Assembly: GCF_003060865.1 (NCBI RefSeq)
Contig: NZ_CP028918.1
Coordinates: 3,460,001 to 3,524,000, forward strand
Length of the DNA stretch: 64,000 nt
Direction of reading: 5' to 3'
Origin: Gemmobacter aquarius
Lineage (GTDB): Bacteria; Pseudomonadota; Alphaproteobacteria; Rhodobacterales; Rhodobacteraceae
Shown here: positions 16,825 through 28,025 of the stretch, one piece after another
Numbering within the stretch: the stretch's first letter is position 1
How the letters are laid out: every line of letters starts with the position of its first letter
Notes under the pieces: model-generated
What the model was told of the DNA's origin: nothing
The model's database searches: none
The model's input: the letters and a program-made list of their open reading frames with translations, nothing else
Program-made: the position numbers and the translations under genes

Positions 16825-17978
16825 TCTGCGGCCCTCGGGGGGATCAACGGCACAGAGTCGCCGCCCAATTCCTCGAAATCGAAATTGTCCAGCCGACGCG
16901 CCCGTTTGGTCGCCTTTTCGGTGGAAATCTTGATCTCCTCGATATCCTTCGCCGCTTGCCCGAAATGACGGTCGAGGTTCTCGACCCGCGTCCCCAGCCG
17001 CTCCACATCGCCGTAAAGCGCTGCCAGTTCCTTGCGGATCGCTCCTGCCTGTTCGCGCATCCGGGCGTCTTTCAGCACCGCCCGCATCGTGTTCAGCGTG
17101 GCCATGCAGGTGGTGGGCGACACGATCCAGACCTTTACGGCAAAGCCTTCGCGCACCACATCTGGAAAATTCGCGTGCAGCTCGGCATAGACAGCTTCCG
17201 AGGGCAGGAACATCAACGCCCCGTCCGCCGTCTCTCCCTCGATGATATACCGCTCGGCGATCGCCTTTATATGAACGCGCACAGCCCCGCGAAACGCCCG
17301 CTCGGCCTCGGCCTTTGCCTGCGCGGTTTGCGCCCGACGCAGCATCTCATAGGCTTCCAAAGGAAATTTTGCGTCGATGGCAATCGGCCCCGGAGGCTTT
17401 GGCAAGTGGACCAGACAATCGGCACGTCTCCCGTTCGACAGTGTTGCCTGCATTGTATAGGCATCCGACGGCAAAGCCTTCAGGACGATGTCATTCAACT
17501 GTATTTCACCGAACGCGCCACGCGTCTGCTTGTTGGATAGGATGTCCTGCAAAGACAGAACATTACCCGACAGCTTTTCGATATTCGCCTGTGCCTTGTC
17601 GATGGTCTCTAGCCGCTGCTGCAATTCGCCCAACGACCTTGCCGTGCGTGTGCTGCTCCCTTGCAGGTTTTCCACCATGTTGCGCTGCACTTCGGCCAAC
17701 CGCTGCTCCATCACGCGCAGCATCGCGGATTGGCTGACCGCCTGCGCTTCGGACACATGGTGCAGACCACCCGCCAAACGTTCTTGCCCGTCAGACAGGC
17801 TTTGCACGCGATCCGCCAACCACGTCACCTCGCGCAGCACAGGCCCGGCCATGGTCGCCGACCGGCCCGCAGCGCGCAAGATAAGCACCAGCATCACCAA
17901 GAGTACCAGAAGGATTCCGGCAGGCACCAGCACCAGCGGGTCGCTCCACGCGTAGTCGATGCCCGCAACCGTGATCAT
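16821..17978 (-). CDS. rmuC: DNA recombination protein RmuC
   Basis: A 385-aa protein with an N-terminal membrane anchor (residues about 15-35), a coiled-coil middle (about 60-140) and the RmuC nuclease-like domain. That domain shows GAFGEIQLNDIVLKALP, then IAIDAKFPLEAYE and LMFLPSEAVYAEL. RmuC limits inversions at short repeats and is thought to act on DNA ends near the membrane. It overlaps mutL upstream by 4 bases, linking two genome-stability functions in one unit. Confidence 0.92.
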   Translation of the reverse strand: MITVAGIDYAWSDPLVLVPAGILLVLLVMLVLILRAAGRSATMAGPVLREVTWLADRVQSLSDGQERLAGGLHHVSEAQAVSQSAMLRVMEQRLAEVQRNMVENLQGSSTRTARSLGELQQRLETIDKAQANIEKLSGNVLSLQDILSNKQTRGAFGEIQLNDIVLKALPSDAYTMQATLSNGRRADCLVHLPKPPGPIAIDAKFPLEAYEMLRRAQTAQAKAEAERAFRGAVRVHIKAIAERYIIEGETADGALMFLPSEAVYAELHANFPDVVREGFAVKVWIVSPTTCMATLNTMRAVLKDARMREQAGAIRKELAALYGDVERLGTRVENLDRHFGQAAKDIEEIKISTEKATKRARRLDNFDFEELGGDSVPLIPPRAAE

Positions 17979-19804
17979 CTGCGTCCGAACAGCCGTTCGA
18001 TATCAGACAGTTGCAGTTCCACATAGGTGGGCCGCCCGTGGTTGCACTGGCCGGAATGCGGCGTCGCCTCCATCTCGCGCAGCAGGGCATTCATCTCTTC
18101 GGCCCGCATCTGCCGCCCAGACCGCACCGACCCATGACAGGCCATCCGGCTGAGCACCGCCTCTATCTTGGCCTGCACCAATTGGCTATCACCAAGGTCC
18201 GCCAACTCGTCCAGCACATCGCGCACCAGCGCCGCAGCCGAGACAATACCCAAAATCGAGGGCACTTCGCGCACTGCAACAGCCGACCCTCCAAATGCCT
18301 CGATCATCAGGCCAAAGCGCCGCAACTCGCCCGCGAACTCCAACAGACGCGCCGCATCTCCCGCCGACAATTCCACGATCTCGGGTATCAGCAGCGCCTG
18401 CGCCGTAACACCCGCCTCGGCCATCTGCCGCTTCAGCCGCTCATAGACCAACCGCTCGTGCGCGGCATGCTGGTCTACGATTACCATACCCCGCTCGGTC
18501 TGCGCGATGATGTAGTTTTCGTGCAGCTGCGCCCGCGCTGCCCCCAAAGGCCGCGCCATCAGGTCGGGCGCCGCTTCCACCGCGGCCTCGACCCGCGCCG
18601 AAGGTGCCTCGGCAAAGCCTTGCATGACGGGCGCCTGAAATGCAGAACTCCGCGAGAGCGCTGCACCGGAAGGTCGGTCCATCTGGTAAACCCGCGCCTC
18701 GCCCTGCGGCACCGAAAACGCCGCCAGAGTAGCATCCGCCACTGTAGAGCTCGCTCGATGCCCGGCGCCTGTAAGCACCGTTCGCAGCCCGGAAATCAGC
18801 AAGGACCGCACCGCGTCGGGCTCGCGGAACCGCACCTCGGCCTTGGCCGGATGCACGTTCACATCCACCCGTTCCGGATCGCACACCACATTCAACACCG
18901 CCGCAGGATGCCTGTCACGACTCAGGAAATCGAAATACGCCACCCGCAGCGCACCCAGCAGCATCCGGTCCAGCACCGGCCGCCCGTTCACGAAAACGAA
19001 CTGTTGCACCGAAGACCCGCGCGAATAGGTTGGCAAGGCGGCATAGCCCGAAAGAGCCAAGCCCTCGCGCTCCACCTCTACCCGCAAAGCATTGTCGATG
19101 AACTCCGCCCCGAGTACACCCCCGACACGCGCGCGCAGTGCCTCGAAGAAATCTCCGTTCCCCGGGTCGGCGCGGAACATGACCCGCCCCTCGCCGCCTC
19201 CGGTCATGTCGCGCAGCGTAAAACCGACGGTGGGTTCAGCCAGCGCCAACCGCCGCACCACCTCAAGGATCGCGGTCGCCTCGGCCCGATCCGACCGAAG
19301 GAATTTCAGGCGGGCGGGGGTCGCATAGAACAGGTCGCGCAATTCGACCACGGTTCCCTTCGACAATGCCGCAGGCCGCACCGGCCCCATACGGCCACCT
19401 GCAACGGTGATCGTAGCGGCCTCGCCTCCGGCCACGCGCGATGTGATCGTCAGACGCCCGACCGATCCGAGCGAAGGCAGGGCCTCTCCGCGGAAGCCGA
19501 AGGAATGGATGTTCAACAGGTCGCTTCCGTCGATCTTTGACGTGGCGTGACGCGACAAGGCCAGCGGCAGATCTTCGCCCGACATGCCACAACCATCGTC
19601 GGTCACGCGGATCAGGGCCTTGCCCCCATCCGCGTAATCGACCGCGATACGGCTTGCCCCGGCATCGATCGCGTTCTCGACCAATTCCTTGACCGCAGAA
19701 GCCGGACGCTCGACCACTTCGCCAGCCGCAATCCGGTTTATGGCCGCTTCATCAAGCTGCCGGATCACCGGTCGTTCTAAGATTTGGGGCGCTGCGCTGT
19801 CCAT
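17975..19804 (-). CDS. mutL: DNA mismatch repair protein MutL
   Basis: A 609-aa mismatch-repair protein. The N-terminal GHKL ATPase shows ELVENAIDAGAS (about 39-50), DDGCGMSGED and FGFRGEALPSLGS. The C-terminal domain contains DQHAAHERLVYE, which fits the endonuclease motif DQHA(X)2E(X)4E, and ACHGSVRSG later. This agrees with alphaproteobacteria lacking MutH, where MutL itself nicks the new strand. The start at 19804 is the only ATG that precedes the conserved N-terminus. Confidence 0.96.
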   Translation of the reverse strand: MDSAAPQILERPVIRQLDEAAINRIAAGEVVERPASAVKELVENAIDAGASRIAVDYADGGKALIRVTDDGCGMSGEDLPLALSRHATSKIDGSDLLNIHSFGFRGEALPSLGSVGRLTITSRVAGGEAATITVAGGRMGPVRPAALSKGTVVELRDLFYATPARLKFLRSDRAEATAILEVVRRLALAEPTVGFTLRDMTGGGEGRVMFRADPGNGDFFEALRARVGGVLGAEFIDNALRVEVEREGLALSGYAALPTYSRGSSVQQFVFVNGRPVLDRMLLGALRVAYFDFLSRDRHPAAVLNVVCDPERVDVNVHPAKAEVRFREPDAVRSLLISGLRTVLTGAGHRASSTVADATLAAFSVPQGEARVYQMDRPSGAALSRSSAFQAPVMQGFAEAPSARVEAAVEAAPDLMARPLGAARAQLHENYIIAQTERGMVIVDQHAAHERLVYERLKRQMAEAGVTAQALLIPEIVELSAGDAARLLEFAGELRRFGLMIEAFGGSAVAVREVPSILGIVSAAALVRDVLDELADLGDSQLVQAKIEAVLSRMACHGSVRSGRQMRAEEMNALLREMEATPHSGQCNHGRPTYVELQLSDIERLFGRR

Positions 19805-19885
19805 GCACCTATATGTAGCAGGCTGAACCTGTCGGGGCTATAGATTCGCGCATGGATGATCTAAGTCTTGAACCAAAGCTCAAAG

Positions 19886-19911
19886 CTTGGCCCGCCGGTT
19901 GACGGGCCAAG
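19886..19911 (-). terminator. Likely terminator after dnaJ
   Basis: A perfect 9-bp stem (CTTGGCCCG / CGGGCCAAG, 8-base loop) lies 7 bases beyond the dnaJ stop on the minus strand. Only a short T-stretch (CTTT) follows, so termination may be partial and allow some read-through toward mutL. Confidence 0.6.
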
Positions 19912-19917
19912 ACAAGC

Positions 19918-21072
19918 TCAGCTTTTCATGCCGTCCCAGAAGCCTTTGACCTTGGAAAAGAACGAAGATCCCTCGGGGTTGTTCTCTTCCGACAGCTTCT
20001 CGAATTCCGTCAGCAACTCGCGCTGACGTGCCGTCAGGTTCACGGGTGTTTCAACGGCAAGCTCAAGCACCATGTCGCCTGTTCCCCCGCCGCGCAACGC
20101 AGGCATTCCTTTAGAACGGAGCCGCATCTGCTTACCCGTCTGACTGCCCGCCGGAACCTTGACGCGCGACTTGCCGCCATCGATCGTCGGCACCTCGACC
20201 TCGCCACCCAAGGCGGCTGTAGTGATGCTGACCGGAATGCGACAGAACAGGTGAACTCCGTCACGCTGGAAGATGGCGTGCTCCTTGACCTCGATGAAGA
20301 TATACAGGTCGCCCGCAGGCCCGCCCCGCAGACCGGCCTCGCCTTCGCCAGCCAGACGGATGCGCGTTCCGGTTTCGACGCCGGCGGGGATGTTTACCGA
20401 CAGGCTGCGTTCTTTTTCGATCCGACCCGCACCGCCGCAAGAGCGGCAGGGGTTCTTGATGATCTGGCCCATGCCCGAGCATGTAGGGCAGGTGCGTTCC
20501 ACCGTGAAGAAGCCCTGCTGCGCGCGGACCTTGCCCATACCCGAACAGGTCGGGCAAGTGACGGGCTCGGCGCCACCCTCGGCCCCCGTGCCGCGACAGG
20601 TGTCGCAGGTAATGGATGTCGGGACGTTGATGGTTTTCTGAACGCCCTTGAACGCCTCTTCAAGGCTGACGCGCAGGTTGTAGCGCAGGTCTGACCCGCG
20701 TTGCGCACGAGAACGGCTTCCGCCGCCTCCGCCACGGCCGCCCATGAAATCGCCGAACAGATCTTCGAACACGTCCGAGAATGCACTGGCGAAATCGCCG
20801 TTGTTCGCGCCGCCCGGATAGCCGCGACCGCTGCCGCCCATGCCCCCCTCGAACGCCGCATGGCCGTAGCGGTCATAGGCCGCCTTCTTGTCGGCGTCCT
20901 TGAGCACCTCGTAGGCTTCGTTGACTTCCTTGAACTGCGCCTCGGCGTTCGGGTTGTCGGAATTGCGGTCGGGGTGCAACTCTTTCGCCTTGGTGCGATA
21001 GGCCTTCTTCAGCTCTTCCGCCGAGGCTCCGCGCGCTGCGCCGAGGATGTCGTAGTAATCACGTTTTGCCAC
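19918..21072 (-). CDS. dnaJ: Chaperone DnaJ (Hsp40)
   Basis: A 384-aa co-chaperone that stimulates DnaK ATP hydrolysis. The J domain with HPD ([10 protein letters not shown]) is at residues 5-70, followed by a Gly/Phe-rich linker. Four CxxCxGxG zinc repeats lie at about 150-220 ([16 protein letters not shown] twice, CRSCGGAG), then the client-binding domains. It lies 73 bases downstream of dnaK with a strong hairpin between, so it is expressed from the dnaK heat-shock promoter at a lower level. Confidence 0.97.
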   Translation of the reverse strand: MAKRDYYDILGAARGASAEELKKAYRTKAKELHPDRNSDNPNAEAQFKEVNEAYEVLKDADKKAAYDRYGHAAFEGGMGGSGRGYPGGANNGDFASAFSDVFEDLFGDFMGGRGGGGGSRSRAQRGSDLRYNLRVSLEEAFKGVQKTINVPTSITCDTCRGTGAEGGAEPVTCPTCSGMGKVRAQQGFFTVERTCPTCSGMGQIIKNPCRSCGGAGRIEKERSLSVNIPAGVETGTRIRLAGEGEAGLRGGPAGDLYIFIEVKEHAIFQRDGVHLFCRIPVSITTAALGGEVEVPTIDGGKSRVKVPAGSQTGKQMRLRSKGMPALRGGGTGDMVLELAVETPVNLTARQRELLTEFEKLSEENNPEGSSFFSKVKGFWDGMKS

Positions 21073-21098
21073 TGCAAAACCCCCATACAGAACCGGGT

Positions 21099-21126
21099 GG
21101 GGGCGGTTCGTTGCCGAACCGCCCCC
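21099..21126 (-). other. Strong hairpin between dnaK and dnaJ
   Basis: A perfect 12-bp stem (GGGGGCGGTTCG / CGAACCGCCCCC) with a 4-base loop. No T-run follows in the direction of transcription, so it is more likely an attenuator or RNA-stability element than a full terminator. Confidence 0.65.
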
Positions 21127-21145
21127 TTTCCCGTTTCACGCGCGG

Positions 21146-23053
<1,908 letters not shown>

Positions 23054-23165
23054 GTGTTCTACCCTTCTTTCGGCGATGTTGTGGGGCTGGACCCTACAGG
23101 AAGGCGTCCGGCCCCGATCCCAAGTCTATCCGGCAAGAGCGGCCCGCCCTTTCCGGCTTCGATGG

Positions 23166-23196
23166 CTATATAAGTTGGGGGAAAGGTCGCTGCAAG
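23166..23196 (-). promoter_or_regulatory. Sigma-32 (RpoH) heat-shock promoter of dnaK
   Basis: On the minus strand CTTG (23196-23193), an 18-base gap, then CTTATATAG (23174-23166). This matches the alphaproteobacterial RpoH pattern CTTG-N17/18-CYTATNT. Transcription would start near 23158, giving a leader of about 105 bases. Confidence 0.75.
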
Positions 23197-23237
23197 CGGC
23201 AGTCGCCGTTGATTTTCTGACCCTGCTCAGGAAACGG

Positions 23238-24062
23238 TCACTTGCCCATCGTCCATGACAGTGACACCCGCTTCATCGTATAGAACTCTCCCATCAGACC
23301 GATGGTAAGACAGGCCAACAGGAAATACATCGGATATTCGATGTTCGAATAGCGCGGATCGTAGTTCAGAAAGATGTAACCGCGGCCTTGGTCGATGATG
23401 TGAAACAGCGGGTTCCAGTCGAACCAAGACAAAAGCACGGTCGGCATCGCATTCGCCACGAACATCTTGCCGGATGCTATCATGTTGATACGGCTGTAAA
23501 CTGTCGAAATGGTCGAGAAAAAGCGGGGTTGCCACGGTGTCGCTGCGCGAAAGATCATCCCGATTGCAACTCCGGTCGCCCATGAAAGCAGCAAGACGCC
23601 GACGGTCTGAACAGGCTGGTCGATGGTGATCGGCTTTACCAATGCGTGATAGCCGAAAAGCAGGATGACCGCCGAAAGCGCCTGAAGATACAACGCGCCG
23701 AGCGCTGCCGCACCGACGGCGATCAGCGTGTTCATCGGCCCGTGTTTCATCATCGCGGATGTAGCGCCATCGGCTTTCATGACCGTGCCCATCGCCTTGA
23801 CATGCGTCATGTACATGAAGATTCCGGACATCAGATACAGGATGTAGTCACCACGGATCGCGACATGCCGCGTTCCGGTAAAGGCGAACATCAGGTAAAA
23901 ACCCGCCAGCATGATGACCGACTGCACGAGATTGAGAAGAAGGCCAACCACGGCACTGGTATGGCTTTTGCGGACGTTGTGGACTGCACCGTGGAAGACA
24001 AGCTCGAGCATACGCCACGCGGTGCGGGCTGGGGTTTTTTTCACATCGGCCGAGAATTTCAA
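23238..24062 (-). CDS. ABC-2 type permease (polysaccharide/polyol-phosphate export, KpsM-like)
   Basis: A 274-aa inner-membrane protein with about six hydrophobic segments (first near 38-60) and the family's GIFMYMTHVKAMGTV and FDWNPLFHIIDQGRGYIFLNYDP motifs. It resembles KpsM/RfbA-type exporters of capsule or O-antigen. No partner ATPase (KpsT/RfbB) is encoded nearby. It is divergent from the cysQ-kdsB-galU genes, which make and modify surface sugars. The ATPase is probably elsewhere in the genome. Confidence 0.75.
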   Translation of the reverse strand: MKFSADVKKTPARTAWRMLELVFHGAVHNVRKSHTSAVVGLLLNLVQSVIMLAGFYLMFAFTGTRHVAIRGDYILYLMSGIFMYMTHVKAMGTVMKADGATSAMMKHGPMNTLIAVGAAALGALYLQALSAVILLFGYHALVKPITIDQPVQTVGVLLLSWATGVAIGMIFRAATPWQPRFFSTISTVYSRINMIASGKMFVANAMPTVLLSWFDWNPLFHIIDQGRGYIFLNYDPRYSNIEYPMYFLLACLTIGLMGEFYTMKRVSLSWTMGK

Positions 24063-24179
24063 GTCGCAGACCCCTTACACCCGCGCGGGCGGCTTGCCCT
24101 TGATCGCAGGGCGCATGATAAGTCAGAAAACGTGGATTTTCAATCAACGCGGGCGCCAGTTGTCCGTACGGGGTATGGT

Positions 24180-24950
24180 ATGGACTTTGACCGCTTGATT
24201 CCGGTGATACGACAGCTTGCCCTTGAAGCAGGGACGCGGATCATGAAAGTCTATGACGCGCCCGACTTCGCGGTGAAAACCAAGAGCGACCACTCGCCGG
24301 TGACCGAGGCTGACGAGGCCGCGGATGCCCTGATTTCGGCAGGATTGCGGTCAGCATTTCCCGACACCGTCCTGATCACCGAAGAACAAGCCGACAGCCA
24401 CGCGCTTCGGGCCACAACGTTTCTCATCGTCGACCCCTTGGACGGGACCAAGGAATTCGTGCAGCGCCGTGGCGATTTCACTGTGAACATCGCTTATGTA
24501 GAGCACGGCATTCCGCTGCGCGGCGTGGTCTATGCACCCGCGCAAGGCCGCCTGTTCTACACGCGGGCAGACGGGGTTTCAGTCGAGGAAGTGGGCGGCG
24601 TTGCGCGGGAAATCTGCGTGGCAAAGCCTGACAATGCGGCTTTGATGGTCGTGGCGTCCAAGTCGCACCGGGATGCCGCGACCGAAGATTACATCGCCCG
24701 CTATGCCGTCAAGGACAGCCGGAGCGCAGGGTCCAGCCTGAAGTTTTGTCTGGTCGCAACCGGCGAGGCGGACATCTATCCCCGTCTCGGCCGCACGATG
24801 GAATGGGATACCGCCGCTGGCGATGCGGTGCTGCGTGGCGCAGGGGGCAAGGTGGTTCGCATGGACGACCATAGCGACCTGCTGTACGGCAAGGTAGGCT
24901 GGGGCAACCCGTTCTTCATAGCTCTCGCCCCCGGAGTCGACCTGAAATGA
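24180..24950 (+). CDS. cysQ: 3'(2'),5'-bisphosphate nucleotidase (inositol monophosphatase fold)
   Basis: A 256-aa metal-dependent phosphatase. Metal-site motifs are TEADEAAD (about 40), ITEEQAD (about 65) and IVDPLDGTKEF (about 83-93), with WDTAAGD near 205. CysQ removes the 3' phosphate from PAP, the by-product of PAPS-dependent sulfotransfer, and from PAPS itself. The sulfotransferase gene at 33348 in the same direction gives this a local purpose. I chose the ATG at 24180 because homology starts there; the frame is open far upstream across the divergent permease gene. Confidence 0.87.
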   Translation: MDFDRLIPVIRQLALEAGTRIMKVYDAPDFAVKTKSDHSPVTEADEAADALISAGLRSAFPDTVLITEEQADSHALRATTFLIVDPLDGTKEFVQRRGDFTVNIAYVEHGIPLRGVVYAPAQGRLFYTRADGVSVEEVGGVAREICVAKPDNAALMVVASKSHRDAATEDYIARYAVKDSRSAGSSLKFCLVATGEADIYPRLGRTMEWDTAAGDAVLRGAGGKVVRMDDHSDLLYGKVGWGNPFFIALAPGVDLK

Positions 24951-25735
24951 GCGTCTTGATCGCCATTCCCGCGCGCTATGCCAGCACGCGCTATCCCGGT
25001 AAACCGCTGGTCACCCTGCGCGGCCCGGACGGCGAGAAAACCCTGATCCGGCGCAGTTGGGAAGCCGCCATGGCCGTACGCGGGGTGGACCACGTGGTTG
25101 TGGCGACCGACGACGACCGCATCCGCGATCACGCCGTATCCTTTGGCGCCGAGGTCGTGATGACCTCGGACAAATGCCAGAACGGCACTGAACGCTGCGC
25201 CGAGGTCGCTGCGAAACTATTAGGCTACGAGATCGTCGTGAACCTGCAAGGCGATGCGCCCCTGACGCCTGCGTGGTTCGTCGAAGATCTGGTGGCTGGG
25301 CTGCGGGCCGACCCGGATGCAATGATCGCCACACCCGTGCTGCGCTGCGAGGGCCGGATGCTGGCGGCTTTGCTGGCCGACCGCCGCGCAGGACGTGTCG
25401 GTGGAACGACGGCGGTTTTCGGCGCGGCGGGACGGGGACTGTATTTCTCGAAAGAGGTGATCCCCTTCACCGGCAAGACCTATGCCGACAACGAGCCTAC
25501 GCCCGTTTTCCACCATGTCGGGGTCTATGCCTACCGGCCAGCAGCCCTGCTCGAATATCCGGCCTGGCCCGTCGGGCCCTTGGAACAGTTCGAAGGTCTG
25601 GAACAGTTGCGCTTTCTGGAAAACGGGCAGTCTGTGCTATGTGTCGAGGTCCAAGCGCAGGGGCGGCAGTTCTGGGAACTGAACAATCCAAGCGATGTGC
25701 CGGTTATCGAGGCGATGATGGCGGACCAGCGCTGA
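24947..25735 (+). CDS. kdsB: 3-deoxy-manno-octulosonate cytidylyltransferase
   Basis: A 262-aa enzyme that activates Kdo as CMP-Kdo for LPS or capsule synthesis. The N-terminal nucleotide loop is IPARYASTRYPGKPL, followed by VVVATDDDRI and VNLQGDAPLTP. GDEP-type residues are replaced here by GDAPL, as in some KdsB-like proteins of Rhodobacterales. The ATG overlaps the cysQ stop (ATGA). A function in capsule Kdo synthesis in addition to lipid A is possible. Confidence 0.88.
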   Translation: MSVLIAIPARYASTRYPGKPLVTLRGPDGEKTLIRRSWEAAMAVRGVDHVVVATDDDRIRDHAVSFGAEVVMTSDKCQNGTERCAEVAAKLLGYEIVVNLQGDAPLTPAWFVEDLVAGLRADPDAMIATPVLRCEGRMLAALLADRRAGRVGGTTAVFGAAGRGLYFSKEVIPFTGKTYADNEPTPVFHHVGVYAYRPAALLEYPAWPVGPLEQFEGLEQLRFLENGQSVLCVEVQAQGRQFWELNNPSDVPVIEAMMADQR

Positions 25736-25908
25736 CATTGCGCGCATCTTCCCGCTTTTCGCGGGATTGACTTGCACGATCACGGTGGAAGGGCTACCGC
25801 AACGGCGTTTTACAACCACGCAAAGACTGATAGTCTGCGCCGTGTTGCAGCGACAAGTGCGGCTGTCTGCCGGGTCCCGCACAGGGACTGAACCATAGGT
25901 GACGAATT

Positions 25909-26802
25909 ATGAAAGCCAAAAAGGTCTCGAAGGCCATATTTCCGGTTGCGGGGCTGGGAACGCGTTTCCTGCCTGCGACAAAATCTATTCCCAAAGAAAT
26001 CATGACCTTGGTCGACCGTCCGTTGATCCAGTACGCCATCGACGAGGCACGTGCAGCAGGTATCAAGGAGTTCATCTTCGTGACCTCGCGCGGGAAATCG
26101 GCACTCGAGGATTATTTCGACAACGCCCCGGAACTGGAAAGTGCGTTAAAGAAAGCCGGTAAAGAAGATCTGCTCGAGATCCTGAAAGAAACGAACATGG
26201 ATTCGGGCGCGATCGCCTATATCCGCCAGAATCGTCCGATGGGCCTTGGCCATGCCGTCTGGTGTGCGCGGCGACTCATCGGGAACGAACCCTTTGCCGT
26301 CCTGCTTCCCGACGATGTCATCGCCGCCGAAAAGCCCTGCCTGCAACAGATGGTAGAAGCCTATGCTGAGACCGGCGGCAACATGGTCGCCGCGATGGAG
26401 GTCGCGCCCGAGCGGACCTCTTCCTATGGCGTGCTGGATGTGGGCGAAGACATGGGTGCTATCGTCAAGGCCAAGGGCATGGTCGAAAAGCCCAAGGCCG
26501 GGACGGCGCCGTCGAACCTGGCTGTGATCGGTCGCTACATTCTGTCGCCCAAGGTGATGACCAACCTGAACCGAATGAAACAGGGCGCGGGCGGGGAAAT
26601 CCAGCTCACCGACGCCATTGCCGATGAAGTGGCCGATGGCAACGTATACGGCTACCGGTTCCGCGGGCAGCGTTACGACTGCGGATCGAAGGCTGGCTTC
26701 CTGCAAGCGACCGTCGCCTTCGGCCTGTCGCGTCCCGATCTGCGCGACGAGTTCTCGGCCTATCTGCACGATATGATCGCTTTGCAGAAAGCGGCGCAGT
26801 AA
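25909..26802 (+). CDS. galU: UTP-glucose-1-phosphate uridylyltransferase
   Basis: A 297-aa nucleotidyltransferase making UDP-glucose. Visible motifs are FPVAGLGTRFLPATKSIPKEIM at the N-terminus (the UTP loop, shown here only as landmarks), LVDRPLIQYAIDEA, FAVLLPDDV near 128, and VEKPKAGTAPSNLAVIGRYI near 190. The product feeds the two glycosyltransferase genes downstream, the first only 3 bases away. The 173-bp gap before it probably holds its own promoter. Confidence 0.95.
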   Translation: MKAKKVSKAIFPVAGLGTRFLPATKSIPKEIMTLVDRPLIQYAIDEARAAGIKEFIFVTSRGKSALEDYFDNAPELESALKKAGKEDLLEILKETNMDSGAIAYIRQNRPMGLGHAVWCARRLIGNEPFAVLLPDDVIAAEKPCLQQMVEAYAETGGNMVAAMEVAPERTSSYGVLDVGEDMGAIVKAKGMVEKPKAGTAPSNLAVIGRYILSPKVMTNLNRMKQGAGGEIQLTDAIADEVADGNVYGYRFRGQRYDCGSKAGFLQATVAFGLSRPDLRDEFSAYLHDMIALQKAAQ

Positions 26803-26805
26803 GCG

Positions 26806-27819
26806 GTGGCCGATTGGCTGGCAGCCTATCGCCTGCGCTGGAAACGGCGCAGGCTTCTGGCGCGGGCGATACACAAACGGCACGAACTGGTCGGTGTGCT
26901 CGACCGGACTAACAGTATCGAAGCCGAAGATGTCTTGTGCTTCGCCGTGGTGCGGAACGAGTCGGTCCGTCTGCCATGGTTTCTTGAACACCACCGCCGT
27001 CTCGGCGTGGCGCATTTCCTTATCGTCGACAACGACAGCGATGACGGAACTGACGCGGTTCTAGCGGCCCAACCTGACGTATCCCTGTGGCGGACCGGAG
27101 CGGGATACAAAGCATCGCGCTTCGGCGTCGATTGGGTAAACTGGCTTCTGGCGCGCTATGGTCACGGCCACTGGTGCCTGACGCTGGATGCAGACGAGAC
27201 TCTGGTTTACCCCTATTGGGACACCCGGGATTTGCGCGCTTTGACAGCCTGGCTCGACGGGCAAGGCCGCGCAATGTTAGGCGCAATGATGCTCGACATC
27301 TACCCCAAAGGGCCGGTCGGGGCCCAAAGCTATCTGGCGGGTGACGACCCTTTTACCGTGCTGGAATGGTTCGATCCGGGAAATTACAGCGTGCAGGTGC
27401 AACAGCCGATGGGCAACCTGTGGCTTCAGGGTGGGCCACGGGCACGGGCTTTCTTTTCCGATGATCCGCGACGCGCACCGACCTTGAACAAGGTGCCGCT
27501 CGTCAGATGGAACCGGCGGTTTGCCTATGTAAACTCCACACATTCGCTGCTGCCGCCGCGGCTGAACCACATTTACGAAACGGACGGGGGCGAAGCACCC
27601 TCTGGGCTGCTGCTGCACAGCAAGTTCCTGAACGTCGCGGTTGCCCGTGCCGGCGAGGAGAAGATGCGGGGCGAGCATTTCTCCAATTCGGCACTTTACG
27701 ACAGCTACTACGATGCGGTTGCAGCCGACCCCGATCTTTGGTGCGCTGCTTCGCGCCGCTTGACAGGGTGGCGCGGGATGGAAGCACTCGGATTGATGTC
27801 GCGCGGCGGATGGGTCTGA
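26806..27819 (+). CDS. Family 2 glycosyltransferase, first of two paralogues
   Basis: A 337-aa cytoplasmic glycosyltransferase of the GT2-like (Glyco_tranf_2_4) type. It shows the sequence NESVRLPWFLEHHRRLGV, then FLIVDNDSDDGT, and the metal-binding LDADETLVYP near 126. There is no membrane segment apart from a basic N-terminus (YRLRWKRRR). The GTG start follows the galU stop by 3 bases, so it is co-transcribed. The sugar and acceptor are unknown. The paralogue at 28026 shares long conserved blocks, such as GNLWLQGGPR and LNKVPLV. Confidence 0.85.
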   Translation: MADWLAAYRLRWKRRRLLARAIHKRHELVGVLDRTNSIEAEDVLCFAVVRNESVRLPWFLEHHRRLGVAHFLIVDNDSDDGTDAVLAAQPDVSLWRTGAGYKASRFGVDWVNWLLARYGHGHWCLTLDADETLVYPYWDTRDLRALTAWLDGQGRAMLGAMMLDIYPKGPVGAQSYLAGDDPFTVLEWFDPGNYSVQVQQPMGNLWLQGGPRARAFFSDDPRRAPTLNKVPLVRWNRRFAYVNSTHSLLPPRLNHIYETDGGEAPSGLLLHSKFLNVAVARAGEEKMRGEHFSNSALYDSYYDAVAADPDLWCAASRRLTGWRGMEALGLMSRGGWV

Positions 27820-28025
27820 CAGGGTCGCCTCTGCAACTTTCTGGTGAAAATCTGTCTCAAAAGTGTGTTTTGTTTACTTATGTCTGGTTCCATTTTAGAT
27901 TGTGCGGAACCGGGTGCAGTCATGGCAGGGGATTTGCATGGCTGACAACCGGATAAGCAATCAGGGAGAGAGCTTGTCGCGGTGATGCCGTGAGGGTTCT
28001 GTACGGTGGGGACGGGTTTGTTCGA

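Noticed and set aside
18011..19540. Open frame of 509 codons opposite mutL
   Set aside because: Basic, low-complexity composition typical of an antisense shadow; mutL motifs are intact on the other strand.
25745..25775. Short stem (TCCCGC / GCGGGA) after kdsB
   Set aside because: Only six pairs and no T-run; insufficient for a terminator call.
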